From: Acidobacteriota bacterium
GTDB lineage: Bacteria > Acidobacteriota > Terriglobia > Bryobacterales > Bryobacteraceae
Assembly (NCBI GenBank): GCA_018268935.1
Contig: JAFDVS010000107.1
Location: forward strand, 64,518 to 126,142
Length of the DNA stretch: 61,625 nt
Direction of reading: 5' to 3'
Position 1 is the first letter of the stretch, and the number at the start of each line of letters is the position of its first letter. Shown in pieces: positions 23,607 to 33,500 of this stretch. The notes below the pieces were generated by a model, which did not search any database, was not told the origin of the DNA, and saw only the letters and a program-made list of their open reading frames with translations. Both the position numbers and the translations under genes were made by a program.

Positions 23607-25502
23607 ATCCACTTGAACCTCCACAGGAAAACGACGGACCACCTCCCGGCTCACGTTGGACATCGATCCCAACGTGAGCTTCTTTAGTCTTGGCAGCCTG
23701 CTCAGCAGCGCCACACCGCGAACCGTAACCCCCGCGCACGACCAGAACTCCAGTTTCTCCAGCGTATCCATCCGGCTCAGGATCTCCAGGCTCCGATCCG
23801 TAATCTTCGTCTGTCCAGCATAGTAACTGCGCAGCCTCCGCAAACCGCCAAGCTGTTCCGTGGCGGCGTCACTCGTATCCCGGCAATACATACACCACAG
23901 CGCCTCCAACCGCGCACAGGCGCCGACATGACGGAACCCTGCGTCCGGAACATCCATCGGCATCAACTCATCCAGCATGGGAAAATCCGGCAGCAACGCG
24001 AGTGCCTCGTCCGACACGTTCTTACAACTCACCGAAAGACCGCGCAAAGAGGGAATGCGTGACAACCCGCGAAACCCTCGGTCGGACAGGCCATAGCACC
24101 GCCGGCCCCAGATGTACTGCAAACTGCGCGACCGCCCTAGTACCTCCCACCCGGCGTCGCTCGAATCCGTATCCTGGCACATCAACATCCGCAGGCACGG
24201 CAACGCCGCAATCGCCGCCATCGTTTCATCGGTGGCATCGAAGCCCAGCCATTCGAGATGCGGCAAACCAGCCAGCGCCTCGAGACCTTTCGAACTCAGT
24301 TTCAGCCGCGAATCATCCAGGTTCAGTCCGAACAAACCCGCCAGCCTGCTGAGCGTCACCAAACCGGCATCGGTGATCGCTCCACGCAGCAGCAGATAGT
24401 TCGGCTCTGCCTCAAATCCCATCAACGAGTACTGCGGCGTTCCCCCCTGCCAGCGCGCAAACACCGGAAATTCGGCCAGCAGCGAAAGCCCTTTATCCGT
24501 AAGCAGGTCGCCCGATTTGAAATGCCGCAGCCCTTTCTTCCCCGCCAACGCCCGAATCGTGCCATCTCCGGAATGAGACCCCAGCAACTCCACCCGCTCC
24601 AGTTTCGGGCAGTACCGTAGGTTCTCGAGCCCCGCATCAGAGATCCCGCGGTGATGGAAAATCTGGAACTCCCTGAGCGACTGGAGTTCCCGCACATGAG
24701 CAAGCCCCGCATCGGTAATCCGGCATCCCGTAAGGTTCAGGCTCTCCAATCGCTCCATCCGCGCAATGTGCCGCAGCCCTTCATCCGTCACCCGCCGCGA
24801 TCCCTCCAGTTGCAGACGCCGCAGTCCATCCAGCCCGGCGATGCGTTCCAAGACGGCATCGGTCACCTGCCCCGCGGAACGCAACTCGCGGATGCCGTGT
24901 GCGTCAATCACCGCAACGATCTCCTCCCAGTCCCTCTCCGTCAATGGTGGCCGCGCCTCAATCCAACCGTCTTTCCAATTCACTCGGTAGAACGGCGGCG
25001 TCATCGTGTCACCGCGCCTTGGCGGTGCCGACGCCGCGCTCGCGGTAAGTTCACTCCACGCACCGAAACCGAATAGCTTCGCTACAAACAGCCGCGCGGT
25101 TTCTTCGTTGATTTCACTGCCGTCGAGTTTTCTGCTTACGTGATCATGGAATTGCTCACCGCTGAATTCGAGCCCGAATACCAGGCGTAGCCGTTCCAGC
25201 GCTTCCCCATCGCCGCCGCAAGATGCGAGCACATCCGCCGCAATCGACTGGTAGAACCCGAGTCGCGCCGGAAACACCGCTTCCCAATGATCTTTCAACG
25301 CGGCCCAAGTCGGAAAACCATGCTCGCGAGCCAGCACAAACTGTGCGTCCGCAAGCACCGGTTCACCGGGCCGCCCATTCACAGCGAAGCGATCGCGCGC
25401 CGCGGCATCGCCGGCACGGTAATCCCGTAACAGTTCCTTGGCTTGCTTCCTCAGTTGTTCGAGAGAGAGGCCTTTGGTTCGGCCCCGTAGGGGTTGGGTC
25501 AT
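23595..25502 (-). CDS. Leucine-rich-repeat protein (AMN1/F-box-like LRRs)
   Basis: A 635-residue protein without signal peptide. Residues 1-80 (SLEQLRKQAKELLRDYRAGD, then FVLAREHGFPTWAALKDHWE) form a helical domain also seen at the front of many acidobacterial ankyrin proteins. A linker follows, then from about residue 200 roughly fifteen LRRs of the 24-26-residue cysteine-containing/AMN1 type (e.g. LESLNLTGCRITDAGLAHVR). It probably acts as a cytoplasmic protein-binding scaffold; partner unknown. A GGAAGGAG Shine-Dalgarno lies 8 bp before the ATG. It is divergent from the tail-collar genes. Confidence 0.85.
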   Translation of the reverse strand: MTQPLRGRTKGLSLEQLRKQAKELLRDYRAGDAAARDRFAVNGRPGEPVLADAQFVLAREHGFPTWAALKDHWEAVFPARLGFYQSIAADVLASCGGDGEALERLRLVFGLEFSGEQFHDHVSRKLDGSEINEETARLFVAKLFGFGAWSELTASAASAPPRRGDTMTPPFYRVNWKDGWIEARPPLTERDWEEIVAVIDAHGIRELRSAGQVTDAVLERIAGLDGLRRLQLEGSRRVTDEGLRHIARMERLESLNLTGCRITDAGLAHVRELQSLREFQIFHHRGISDAGLENLRYCPKLERVELLGSHSGDGTIRALAGKKGLRHFKSGDLLTDKGLSLLAEFPVFARWQGGTPQYSLMGFEAEPNYLLLRGAITDAGLVTLSRLAGLFGLNLDDSRLKLSSKGLEALAGLPHLEWLGFDATDETMAAIAALPCLRMLMCQDTDSSDAGWEVLGRSRSLQYIWGRRCYGLSDRGFRGLSRIPSLRGLSVSCKNVSDEALALLPDFPMLDELMPMDVPDAGFRHVGACARLEALWCMYCRDTSDAATEQLGGLRRLRSYYAGQTKITDRSLEILSRMDTLEKLEFWSCAGVTVRGVALLSRLPRLKKLTLGSMSNVSREVVRRFPVEVQVDWGD

Positions 25503-25813
25503 AACAGATCTCCTTCCATGTCAGGCCCGCGTCCGCACGACGGGCAGAAAGAAGATCAATTCCATCAACAAAACGAAGAAAACCGGTGGGCACGGCCCTT
25601 TCCCGCGGACTGGATGCGCCCGTTTGCGCAAGGACTTCAGCCTATCACTTCCCCACACCGCACGCAACGGCATTCGCATTTTGCTTCAACTCCGTGCCGA
25701 ACATCGAAATATCTCTCGTTATTGGAAAAAAGAAGCTCATGCTATTGACCTGCCTTTCACGGTTATATAGAATTGCTCAAAGCTAACTAATCCCCCCCTC
25801 GGAGGCCTTACTC
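25503..25813. other. Divergent intergenic region, LRR / tail-collar genes
   Basis: 311 bp without a gene I would accept. It is more AT-rich than its surroundings (especially 25690-25790), which fits a promoter region. A plus-strand promoter is at 25745-25773. Confidence 0.55.
25745..25773 (+). promoter_or_regulatory. Promoter of the tail-collar gene pair
   Basis: -35 TTGACC (25745-25750), 17-bp spacer, -10 TAGAAT (25768-25773); both hexamers match five of six consensus positions. The predicted start near 25780 leaves a ~34-nt leader that contains the GGAGG (25801-25805) used by the TTG start at 25814. Confidence 0.7.
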
Positions 25814-26842
25814 TTGCAGCAACCCTACGTCGGCGCCATCCTGTGCGTCGCCTTCAATCGGATCCCTCAGGGCTGGGTCCCATGCGACGGCCGCCTGCTT
25901 CTCCCCGCCCAATACAGCGCCCTGTACGCTGTCATTGGAAACCGCTACGGCGGAACTCCCAACTTTAACTTCGCCGTTCCGGACATTCGCAGCCGTATCC
26001 TCCGAGGTCCCGACAAACAAATTCCCATCGCCACTCAAGAAGGCGTGGAGAACGTGCAACTCAACGCCGCACAATCGGCGCCGCATACGCACAAAGTGCA
26101 AGTCAATAGTGGCCCCGCCAACACTCCCACTCTGGCCAAGAATCTACTCTCCGCCGGAGCCTCGCGTGGAATTGCCGTCTATGCCCCACCCGGAAACGCC
26201 GTCGATCTCGATGCAGCATCCATCAGCCAAACAGGTGGCTCCGACGCCCATTCCAACCTCCAACCCTATCTGCCCATCAACTTCCTGATCGCACACAGCG
26301 GCTACTTCCCGGATCAGCCGTTGCCCGATAGCGATCCCTTCACCGGCGAGATCCGTATCTACCCCTGGGGCTTAATCCCAAGAAACTGGGCCGCATGCAA
26401 CGGCCAGAGCCTCTCCGTTGCCTCTTACCCCACTCTCTTCGGCCTCATCGGCAACGCCTTTGGCGGCGACGGCGTCAACAACTTCAAGCTCCCTGACCTC
26501 CGCGGCCGCACTCCTCTCGGCGCGGGTCAAGGTCCTAACCTCTCCAATTACCCCATCGGCCAACAGGGCGGCGCGGAGACCATTAGTCTCACCACCTCCC
26601 AAATGCCACAACACAGCCATCAGCCACATGCGGTCTCCGGCGCCGCCACCACCATCAACCCCAGCGGCGCCATGCTCGCCACTGGCGCATCCGTCTTCGC
26701 CAAGGGCCCCGACAATTCCGCGCTAAACACAAACACCATCGCATCAGCCGGCGTGGGAGAGGGCCATGACAACATGATGCCGTTCCTATCCCTCAACTTC
26801 TGCATCTGCCTCACTGGCCTCTATCCCACCTGGAGCGAATAA
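25814..26842 (+). CDS. Double tail-collar-domain protein (microcystin-dependent-protein-like)
   Basis: A 342-residue protein made of two phage-tail-collar modules. Module 1 (residues 4-70) has VGAILCVAFNRIPQGWVPCDG, then YSALYAVIGNRYGG and FAVPDIRSR. Module 2 (about 178-250) has GEIRIYPWGLIPRNWAACNG, then YPTLFGLIGNAFGG and FKLPDLRGR. Each is followed by a Gly/Ser-rich tip with HTHK or HSHQ repeats and a PFLSLNFCICL-type end. It has no signal peptide. The start is TTG 25814, justified by GGAGG at 8-bp spacing and no in-frame ATG. No other tail genes surround it. Confidence 0.85.
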   Translation: MQQPYVGAILCVAFNRIPQGWVPCDGRLLLPAQYSALYAVIGNRYGGTPNFNFAVPDIRSRILRGPDKQIPIATQEGVENVQLNAAQSAPHTHKVQVNSGPANTPTLAKNLLSAGASRGIAVYAPPGNAVDLDAASISQTGGSDAHSNLQPYLPINFLIAHSGYFPDQPLPDSDPFTGEIRIYPWGLIPRNWAACNGQSLSVASYPTLFGLIGNAFGGDGVNNFKLPDLRGRTPLGAGQGPNLSNYPIGQQGGAETISLTTSQMPQHSHQPHAVSGAATTINPSGAMLATGASVFAKGPDNSALNTNTIASAGVGEGHDNMMPFLSLNFCICLTGLYPTWSE

Positions 26843-26843
26843 C

Positions 26844-27356
26844 ATGCCCTATATCGGAGAAATCTGCATTTTTGCCGGACCCAAGGTACCACCTCCCGAC
26901 TGGGCGGTCTGCGACGGCTCCGTCCTCCCCATCGACGGATACGATGAACTGTTCTCCCTCATTGGAAAGACCTATGGTGGTGATGGCGTCACCAACTTCG
27001 CCCTCCCCAACCTCAGCGCCCGTGTCCCCATCCACAGTGGACAAGGCAACGGCCTCTCCGACCGCAAATTGGGAGAATCCGGTGGCCAGGATTTTGTATC
27101 TCTCGTCGAAGACAACCTGCCGGCGCATTCCCACAATTGGTCAGGAAATCAGACGCCGCCCACCGCTGAGAACACCGGAGTGCTCGCCGGCGGCCTCACC
27201 TATCGTCCTGACGACGGCACCCTTTATGCCATGCTCTCCACGGACACGCTCGGGATGACGCCGCCTGCTCCATCGCAGCCGCACGAAAACCGGCAGCCCT
27301 CCCTTCGCGTCAACTTCATTATTTGTTTGAAGGGCACTTTCCCGCAGGGCGGCTAG
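26844..27356 (+). CDS. Single tail-collar-domain protein
   Basis: A 170-residue collar-domain protein one base after the stop of the two-module gene. It repeats the same pattern once: GEICIFAGPKVPPPDWAVCDG, YDELFSLIGKTYGG, FALPNLSARVPIHSGQ, a QNLPAHSHNW-like tip segment, and RVNFIICLKGTFP at the end. In phage T4 the equivalent short-fibre region forms receptor-binding trimers; outside phages such genes are annotated MdpB or 'phage tail protein'. Presumably it assembles with the upstream product. Confidence 0.85.
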   Translation: MPYIGEICIFAGPKVPPPDWAVCDGSVLPIDGYDELFSLIGKTYGGDGVTNFALPNLSARVPIHSGQGNGLSDRKLGESGGQDFVSLVEDNLPAHSHNWSGNQTPPTAENTGVLAGGLTYRPDDGTLYAMLSTDTLGMTPPAPSQPHENRQPSLRVNFIICLKGTFPQGG

Positions 27357-27388
27357 GCGCAACGCAGTTTCGCGCCCCCATCCCGCCC

Positions 27389-27414
27389 CATACTGAGTTA
27401 TCTTACTGAGTAAG
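27389..27414 (+). promoter_or_regulatory. Putative PadR operator in front of padR
   Basis: ACTGAG occurs twice at a 13-bp interval (27392-27397 and 27405-27410). The second copy lies inside the perfect palindrome CTTACT-G-AGTAAG (27402-27414). The same layout (20 of 29 bases identical) is present in front of TonB receptor 2. It ends 6 bp before the padR ATG, so binding would autorepress. Confidence 0.6.
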
Positions 27415-27420
27415 CTATCT

Positions 27421-27750
27421 ATGGGACGACACGACGCTCTCCAGGGTTCTCTACCCCTCCTCGTTCTGAAAATTCTCGACGCCCGTGGCCCCCTCCATGG
27501 CTATGGACTTACCTCCCAAATCGAATCCATGTCCGACGAGGTACTCACCGTGGAGCAGGGCTCGCTATACCCTGCGCTCCATCGCATGGAAGAGGAGGGC
27601 TGGATCAAAGCCAAGTGGGTGGTCACCGAAAACAAACGCAAAGCCCGTCTCTATGAGATCACCGCCAACGGCCGCAAATACCTCGGCGTGGAAGAGGCTC
27701 GCTGGAAAGCGGTCACCTCGGCGGTCAATCACATTCTGCGGCACGTCTGA
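27421..27750 (+). CDS. PadR-family transcriptional regulator
   Basis: A 109-residue winged-helix repressor: LPLLVLKILDARGPLHGYGL, then EVLTVEQGSLYPALHRMEEE (recognition helix and wing) and TENKRKARLYEITANGRKYL, all typical of PadR-s1. In acidobacteria such genes regularly precede ADOP permeases. Its stop overlaps the ADOP ATG by one base (TGATG), so they are translationally coupled. No Shine-Dalgarno is visible before the ATG. It probably represses itself, the permease and TonB receptor 2 through ACTRAG repeats. Confidence 0.93.
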   Translation: MGRHDALQGSLPLLVLKILDARGPLHGYGLTSQIESMSDEVLTVEQGSLYPALHRMEEEGWIKAKWVVTENKRKARLYEITANGRKYLGVEEARWKAVTSAVNHILRHV

Positions 27751-30437
27751 TGTCTCGCCTCACGCGCGTCTGGAATGCGTTGCATAGCGGCCAGCTCGAA
27801 CAGGAGTTGGACGACGAGCAGTTGTTCCACCTCGAATCCCTCACCGACGACCTGATCCATCGCGGCATGTCCCGTGAACAGGCCCAGGCCGAAGCACGCC
27901 GCCGTTTTGGCAACATGCTGCGCCCGCGTGAGCAGAGCCGCGATGCGCGCCTCCATCCCTGGCTCGATTCTCTCCTTCAGGACATCCGCTTCGGCGCGCG
28001 CATGCTCCGCGCCCATGCCGTTGTCACCATCATCATGGTCACCTCACTGGGACTCGCCATCGGAGTATGCGCCGCGGCATTCTCCCTCATCGACGCGCTG
28101 ATTCTTCGCCCTCTCCCCGTCCCTGGTCCCGAACAGTTGGTTTACCTCAGCTACAACGGCCCTGGCCCAGGTGGCGATCATCACACCGGCGATAACCTCA
28201 ACTTCTCCCCACGCACGTTGCAGCAGTTCCGAAAGCAAGCTGACGACATCATCCAGCTCTTCGGAGTGATGTACGGCGGCCCCATGCAGACCGTTCTCTT
28301 CGATGGAGAATCCACACCTCAGCCCATCCGCCCCCAGTGGCTCTCGCCTGAAGCCTTCACCATTCTCGATCTGCAACCGGCCGCCGGCCGCCTCACGAAT
28401 CCGGAAGAAACGCGGCCCGCGGTCCTGAGCTATTCCTTCTGGCAACGCCGTTTTCAAGGCAGCGGGAATGCAATCGGCCAATCGTTGACGGTGTTCGTCA
28501 GAGGCGCCGCTGAAGGCCGCTTCCGAATCATTGGAGTGGCTCCGAGGAATTTCAGCGGCCTCGAGCCCGGGGCGCCGGCCGATCTATGGCTCCCGCTCGC
28601 CTCCCGCGGCGGAGACGCTTGGGCCCGTCGCGACGACGTCGATTGGTTCCATATCCGCGGCCGTCTGGAGCCGCACATCTCCCCGGAACAGGTAGAACAA
28701 AAGCTCCAACCTTTGTTTCGGCAACTCCGCGGCGAGCGCATCCCCGAATTGCGTGCACACAATCTGCCATCACCAAGCATCGAAGCCTTCCGCACCGCCC
28801 AACTTCATCTCCGTCCCGCTTCCGAAACGCCGTCTCTCCTTCGCGCCCAGTTTGAACGCCCGCTCCGCATCCTGTCGCTCATCGTCGCTCTCGTGCTCTT
28901 GATTGCATCCGCGAACGTCGCCAATCTCTTCGTCGCCCGCTCCACCGCGCGTGCCCATGAGATGGCCCTCCGGCTCGCCGTCGGTGCGCCGCGCGCCCGG
29001 CTGGTGCAACAGATTCTCCTTGAAGGTGCGCTCGTCGCCGCAGCCGCCTGTGTCCTCGGCCTGCTGCTCGCATGGATCACTTGCCCCATCATCGTCCGCA
29101 TGCTCTCTCCCGCCGATTTCCCCGCATATCTCGACGTCCGCCCCGGCGCGCGTCTTCTCGCGTTCCTGCTCTGCACTGGGGTGCTCACCACCATACTCTC
29201 CGCCCTCGTCCCAGCCCTGCGCGCGTCCGCCGTATCGCCAATGCATGCCCTGCAACAGCCGCGCTCCCAACCGGTGCGGCGTGGATTGCTTCGTCCCCTG
29301 GTCGTCCTCCAAGCCGGATTCAGCTTCGCCGTGGTGTTCACCGCGGTGCTGCTACTCCTCTCGTTCTACAATCTGATCCGCGCCGACCTCGGCTTCTCGA
29401 AGGACAGCGTCACGCTCCTCACCGTCGGCTCGGCCCACCCACCGCGGGAACCGGAGGCAGCCGCAATTGTCGAGTTGCTCAAACGCCTGCGCCGCCAGCC
29501 CGGAATCCACGCCGCCAGCCTCTCCATGGTTCCGCTGGTCAATCCCTTCACGCCCGCGCGCGCCTTCGTCACCGGACCCGGCATCCCCAAAGACGCCCGG
29601 CCCGTCTATCTCGGCGTAGCTCCGGGATTCCTGGAAACGATGCGTATCCCGTTACTCACAGGTCACGATTTCACGACCGACGGCTACCTCGCTGCGGATG
29701 CCCGCTCCGTCATCGTAAACCAGGCGTTTGTCCACCGCTACGTTCCTTCCGGCGCCTCACCCATCGGCTACAGCTTCCGCCGCACCAATGGCGGCGCGCC
29801 TGTTGAACAGCAAATCATCGGAGTCGTCGCCAATGGGCGCTACCACACACTCCGCGAAGCGCAAGAGCCCATTGTCTTCGCTGCCTTCCCCCGCCTCAAT
29901 CAATCCACCATCGTCATCCGCGGCGCGCTCACCGGCGACGATGCCCGCGCCCTGCTCAACAAGGAACTGGAGCAAACACAGGCGGGCATGCATATTACTG
30001 CCGTCACCACACAAGCCGAGCGCATCGACAGCACCGTACTGCGCGAGCGCCTGCTCGCCTTGCTTGGCGGCTGCTTCGCCCTGCTCGCCATCATCATCGC
30101 CGCCGCCGGCATGTATGGCATGCTTTCCTATTCCTTCCTCCAACGCACAAGGGACATCGGCATTCGTCTCGCCCTCGGCGCACACCGCATCCTTCTCCTC
30201 CGCCTTGTCCTTGCCGACTTGATTCCGCTCCTCGCCGCCGGGCTCGTCATCGGACTCCTCTGCGGACTCCTCCTCTCCCGATCCCTCTCTTCCCTGCTTT
30301 ACGCCGTCACGCCCTCTGACCGCTGGAGCATCGCCGCAGCCGCGGCCAGCCTGCTCTTCGCCTTGCTCACTGCCTTGATCCCCGTCAGCCGCCGCATCCT
30401 TCGCCTCCACCCGATGGATTCCCTCCGCAACGAGTAA
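27750..30437 (+). CDS. ADOP family ABC-type permease (MacB/FtsX-like, duplicated)
   Basis: An 895-residue 'acidobacterial duplicated orphan permease'. A short cytoplasmic N-domain (ELDDEQLFHLESLTDDLIHR...RRRFGNM) is followed by helix 1, a periplasmic MacB_PCD domain (about 110-350), an FtsX core (IVALVLLIASANVANLFVAR, RAHEMALRLAVGAPR), then a second half repeating the same plan and ending in a core with RTRDIGIRLALGAH. No ATP-binding subunit is encoded nearby, hence 'orphan'. Such permeases may be mechanotransmission export or signalling devices; the substrate is unknown. Confidence 0.92.
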   Translation: MSRLTRVWNALHSGQLEQELDDEQLFHLESLTDDLIHRGMSREQAQAEARRRFGNMLRPREQSRDARLHPWLDSLLQDIRFGARMLRAHAVVTIIMVTSLGLAIGVCAAAFSLIDALILRPLPVPGPEQLVYLSYNGPGPGGDHHTGDNLNFSPRTLQQFRKQADDIIQLFGVMYGGPMQTVLFDGESTPQPIRPQWLSPEAFTILDLQPAAGRLTNPEETRPAVLSYSFWQRRFQGSGNAIGQSLTVFVRGAAEGRFRIIGVAPRNFSGLEPGAPADLWLPLASRGGDAWARRDDVDWFHIRGRLEPHISPEQVEQKLQPLFRQLRGERIPELRAHNLPSPSIEAFRTAQLHLRPASETPSLLRAQFERPLRILSLIVALVLLIASANVANLFVARSTARAHEMALRLAVGAPRARLVQQILLEGALVAAAACVLGLLLAWITCPIIVRMLSPADFPAYLDVRPGARLLAFLLCTGVLTTILSALVPALRASAVSPMHALQQPRSQPVRRGLLRPLVVLQAGFSFAVVFTAVLLLLSFYNLIRADLGFSKDSVTLLTVGSAHPPREPEAAAIVELLKRLRRQPGIHAASLSMVPLVNPFTPARAFVTGPGIPKDARPVYLGVAPGFLETMRIPLLTGHDFTTDGYLAADARSVIVNQAFVHRYVPSGASPIGYSFRRTNGGAPVEQQIIGVVANGRYHTLREAQEPIVFAAFPRLNQSTIVIRGALTGDDARALLNKELEQTQAGMHITAVTTQAERIDSTVLRERLLALLGGCFALLAIIIAAAGMYGMLSYSFLQRTRDIGIRLALGAHRILLLRLVLADLIPLLAAGLVIGLLCGLLLSRSLSSLLYAVTPSDRWSIAAAAASLLFALLTALIPVSRRILRLHPMDSLRNE

Positions 30438-30458
30438 CGGTTGCGCTCGCCCGGTGTC

Positions 30459-30487
30459 TTGACAGGGCGTAGTCTTTCTTTCATACT
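30459..30487 (+). promoter_or_regulatory. Promoter of TonB receptor 2
   Basis: A consensus -35 TTGACA (30459-30464), 17-bp spacer and -10 CATACT (30482-30487, four of six matches). The -10 overlaps the first element of the ACTRAG repeat array, so a bound repressor would block polymerase. Confidence 0.75.
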
Positions 30488-30529
30488 AAGACAACTCACT
30501 AAGAACTCTACCTAAGTCAGCTTACGTAG
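30485..30529 (+). repeat. 13-bp-periodic ACTRAG repeats (putative PadR operator array)
   Basis: ACTAAG at 30485-30490 and 30498-30503, CCTAAG at 30511-30516 and ACGTAG at 30524-30529 are spaced exactly 13 bp apart, with the fourth the most degenerate. The first two copies with their context match the padR upstream site (27389-27414). Confidence 0.6.
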
Positions 30530-30555
30530 CCGTCTATTGCTTTGGAGGATTCATC

Positions 30556-33500
30556 ATGAACTCGGTTGTTCCCACCACCCACCGCCTGGCGATCCTGCTT
30601 CTCGCCGCCGCCCCTCTCTTCGCCCAGTCGCAAACTGGCTCCCTCGCCGGCTCCGTCCTCGACACTCAGGCCGCGCCCATCCCCGGAGTCTTGATTGAGG
30701 CTCGCTCGGAGACCTCCGGCGTCACCCTGAAAAGCATCTCCAACGACACCGGCAGCTACGTGTTCCCCAACATCCAGGCCGGCATGTGGTCCGTCACCGC
30801 GGAGAAGAACGGCTTCAAAAAGCTGGTCCGCTCCAATATCCAGATCTTCATCGCCCAACGCCAGGTGCTCGATCTGCAACTCGAAGTCGGCGACGTGAAG
30901 CAAAGCATCGAAGTCTCCGCATCCCAGACACTGCTCGACACCAACATGAGCGAGCGAGGTCAAACTCTCACCCCGCGCATGTATCAAACGCTGCCCCTCT
31001 GGTCCGGTGGACTCCAGAATCCCTCTGCCTTTCTCGGCTTCATGGCGGGCGTCAACAACTCCGCCGAACTGAGCATCGCGGGGTCTACCGGCCGCGCCCG
31101 CGAACAGTTGATTGACGGCACCAGCAACGTCATACCCGAATCCGGCGGCACCGTCTTCAATCCGCCATCCGCTGAAGCCTTCAGCGAGTTCAAGCTTCTG
31201 GTGGGGAGCTACACCGCCGAATACGGACGCACCGGCGGAGGCATCGAAATCCTCACCACCAAATCCGGCACCAACGCCCTGCACGGCACCTGGGCTTACT
31301 CCATGCGCCGCCAGATCTGGAATGCCGCCGGCTGGAGCGTCAACCAGAATCGCGCCAACGCTCCCGGCTATCGCCCCAAGGATCGGCTCAACGCCACCAG
31401 CGGCGGCGTTGGCGGCCCCGTCTACATTCCCAAAATCTATGACGGCCGCAACAAAACATTTTTCTACTTCACCAGCGATAATGACCTGCGCCCCGCCGGC
31501 CCCACCTCCATCGTCAATACGGTTCCCACAGCCCTTATGACGCAAGGCAACTTCAGCCAGTTGCCGCAGCCCATCTTCGATCCGGCCACCACCGTTGGCT
31601 CTGGAGCCACCGCCACCCGCGTCCCCTTCGCCGGCAACATTATCCCCACCACGCGCTTCAGCCGCATAGCCTCCAACATCCTGCCCGTCATCCCCGCGCC
31701 GTCCAGCCCGGCGCTCACCAACAACCACGCCTTCGTCAACACTACGCAGCTCACCGATCACGTCTGGTCGCTCAAGTTTGATCACGTCTTCAGCGATCGT
31801 AACCGCGTTTCCTATTTCCAATCCCTCGACAGCCAGCTCGTCAAAGCCGTCTCCGATTTCGACGGCCCCCTCGGCACCGGCCTCGGTGAGCAATACCAGC
31901 GGCCCCGCATCTTCCGCGTCAATCATGACCTCATGTTCAGTCCCACCGTGATGCTCCACAGCACCTACGGCTATTCGCGCACAGTGCAGGTCTGGTACGT
32001 CCCCCATCAAAGTGGTTTCGCTTCCAAAGCCGGCTTCCCCAACCTCACCGGCGATTCCGACGTCACCCCCGTCATCCAGTTCGCCGGAGCCGACGGCTAC
32101 ACCGCCTGGAGCAATCAACAAGGCAAAGTGAACAACGGCGGCCAGAACAACTACACGCACGAAGTGAACCAGGGCCTCACCGTAATCCACAAGAAGCATG
32201 AGTTCAAAATGGGCTGGGACATGCGTCAGCTCAAGACCTTCGGCCGGGACCTGGCCACCACCAACGGCATCTACGTATTCGCCCGCAATCAGACGGCGAA
32301 CCCCGCCGCCACCGGCACCACTGGAAACTCCTTCGCCAGTTTCCTGCTCGGCCTACCCGATTCCGCCAACGCCGCGGCCACACCCGTTCAGAACGCTGAA
32401 ATCCGCTATCAGTACTACGCCTTCTACTTCCACGACAATTGGAAAGTCACACCGAAGCTCACCCTAAATCTCGGTCTGCGCTACGACATTCCTATCAATT
32501 GGTACGCGCCCACTATGGGCTCTGTTTCCCTCACCACGCCGAATCCCGCGGCCAACAACTATCCAGGCGCCTACGTCTTCCCCGGCAGTGGTCCCAATCG
32601 TCTCGGCGTAACGCGCTTCTGGCCCACCGACTTCACCAACATCGGCCCTCGCGCCGGTTTCGCCTATCAACTGGGAACCAAGACCGTCATCCGAGGCGGC
32701 TTCGCCATCTTCTATGAAGGCACAGGCAACGGCGGCTGTGGCTGCACACTCGGCGCCAACGGCTCCTTCGCCCAACTCTCCGATGGACTCACCGCTCCCT
32801 TCCAGTGGGACGGCGGCATCCCGAAGCCTGCGGGTTATCAGCCGCCTCCATTCCTCAGCCCCAGTGTCGGCAACGGGCTCTCCGTCGATTACATGGGACC
32901 CACCTTCGGCCGCGCCCCGCGCGTGTTCGATTGGAGCCTCAGCTTGCAGCGTCAAATCCGTGGCTTCCTCGTCGAAGCCGACTATGCAGGCAACCGCGGC
33001 TATCGCCTCAACTCCACCGTCGATCTTAACCAGGTAAACCCGTCGTTCCTCTTCCTCGGCTCACTCTTGCAGCAACCGATCACTTCACCCGCGGTTGTAC
33101 AGCGCGGCTTCACCAAGCCCTATCCCAACTTCCCCGACAACGGCACGCTCGCCCAATCGCTTCGCCCCTATCCGCAGTTCCTCAACGTCTGGTCGCGCAA
33201 CAGCGGTCATGGACGCACATGGTATGACTCGGCGATGTTCAAGGTGCACCGCCGCTTCGGCGCATGGCAATTCTCCGCGTCCTACGTGCGTTCGAAGAGC
33301 CTCGGCCTCATGACCTTCCGCCGCATCTTCTCGCAGAACCAGGTCTACGCCCAGGACATGTACAATCTCACCCAGCCCAAATCGTACCTGCCCTTCGATC
33401 AGCCCAACGTGTTCAACTTCCTCAGCACTTTTGATCTCCCCGTTGGCAAGGGAAAGAAGTACCTCACCAATTCCAGCCGCCTGGTCAACACCATCATCGG

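Noticed and set aside
25814..27356. Prophage remnant
   Set aside because: Only collar domains are present; no integrase, capsid, portal, terminase or other tail genes, and base composition matches the surroundings.
30517..32199. 560-residue frame opposite TonB receptor 2
   Set aside because: Antisense shadow; rich in Gly, Asp and Val from complementing frequent receptor codons.
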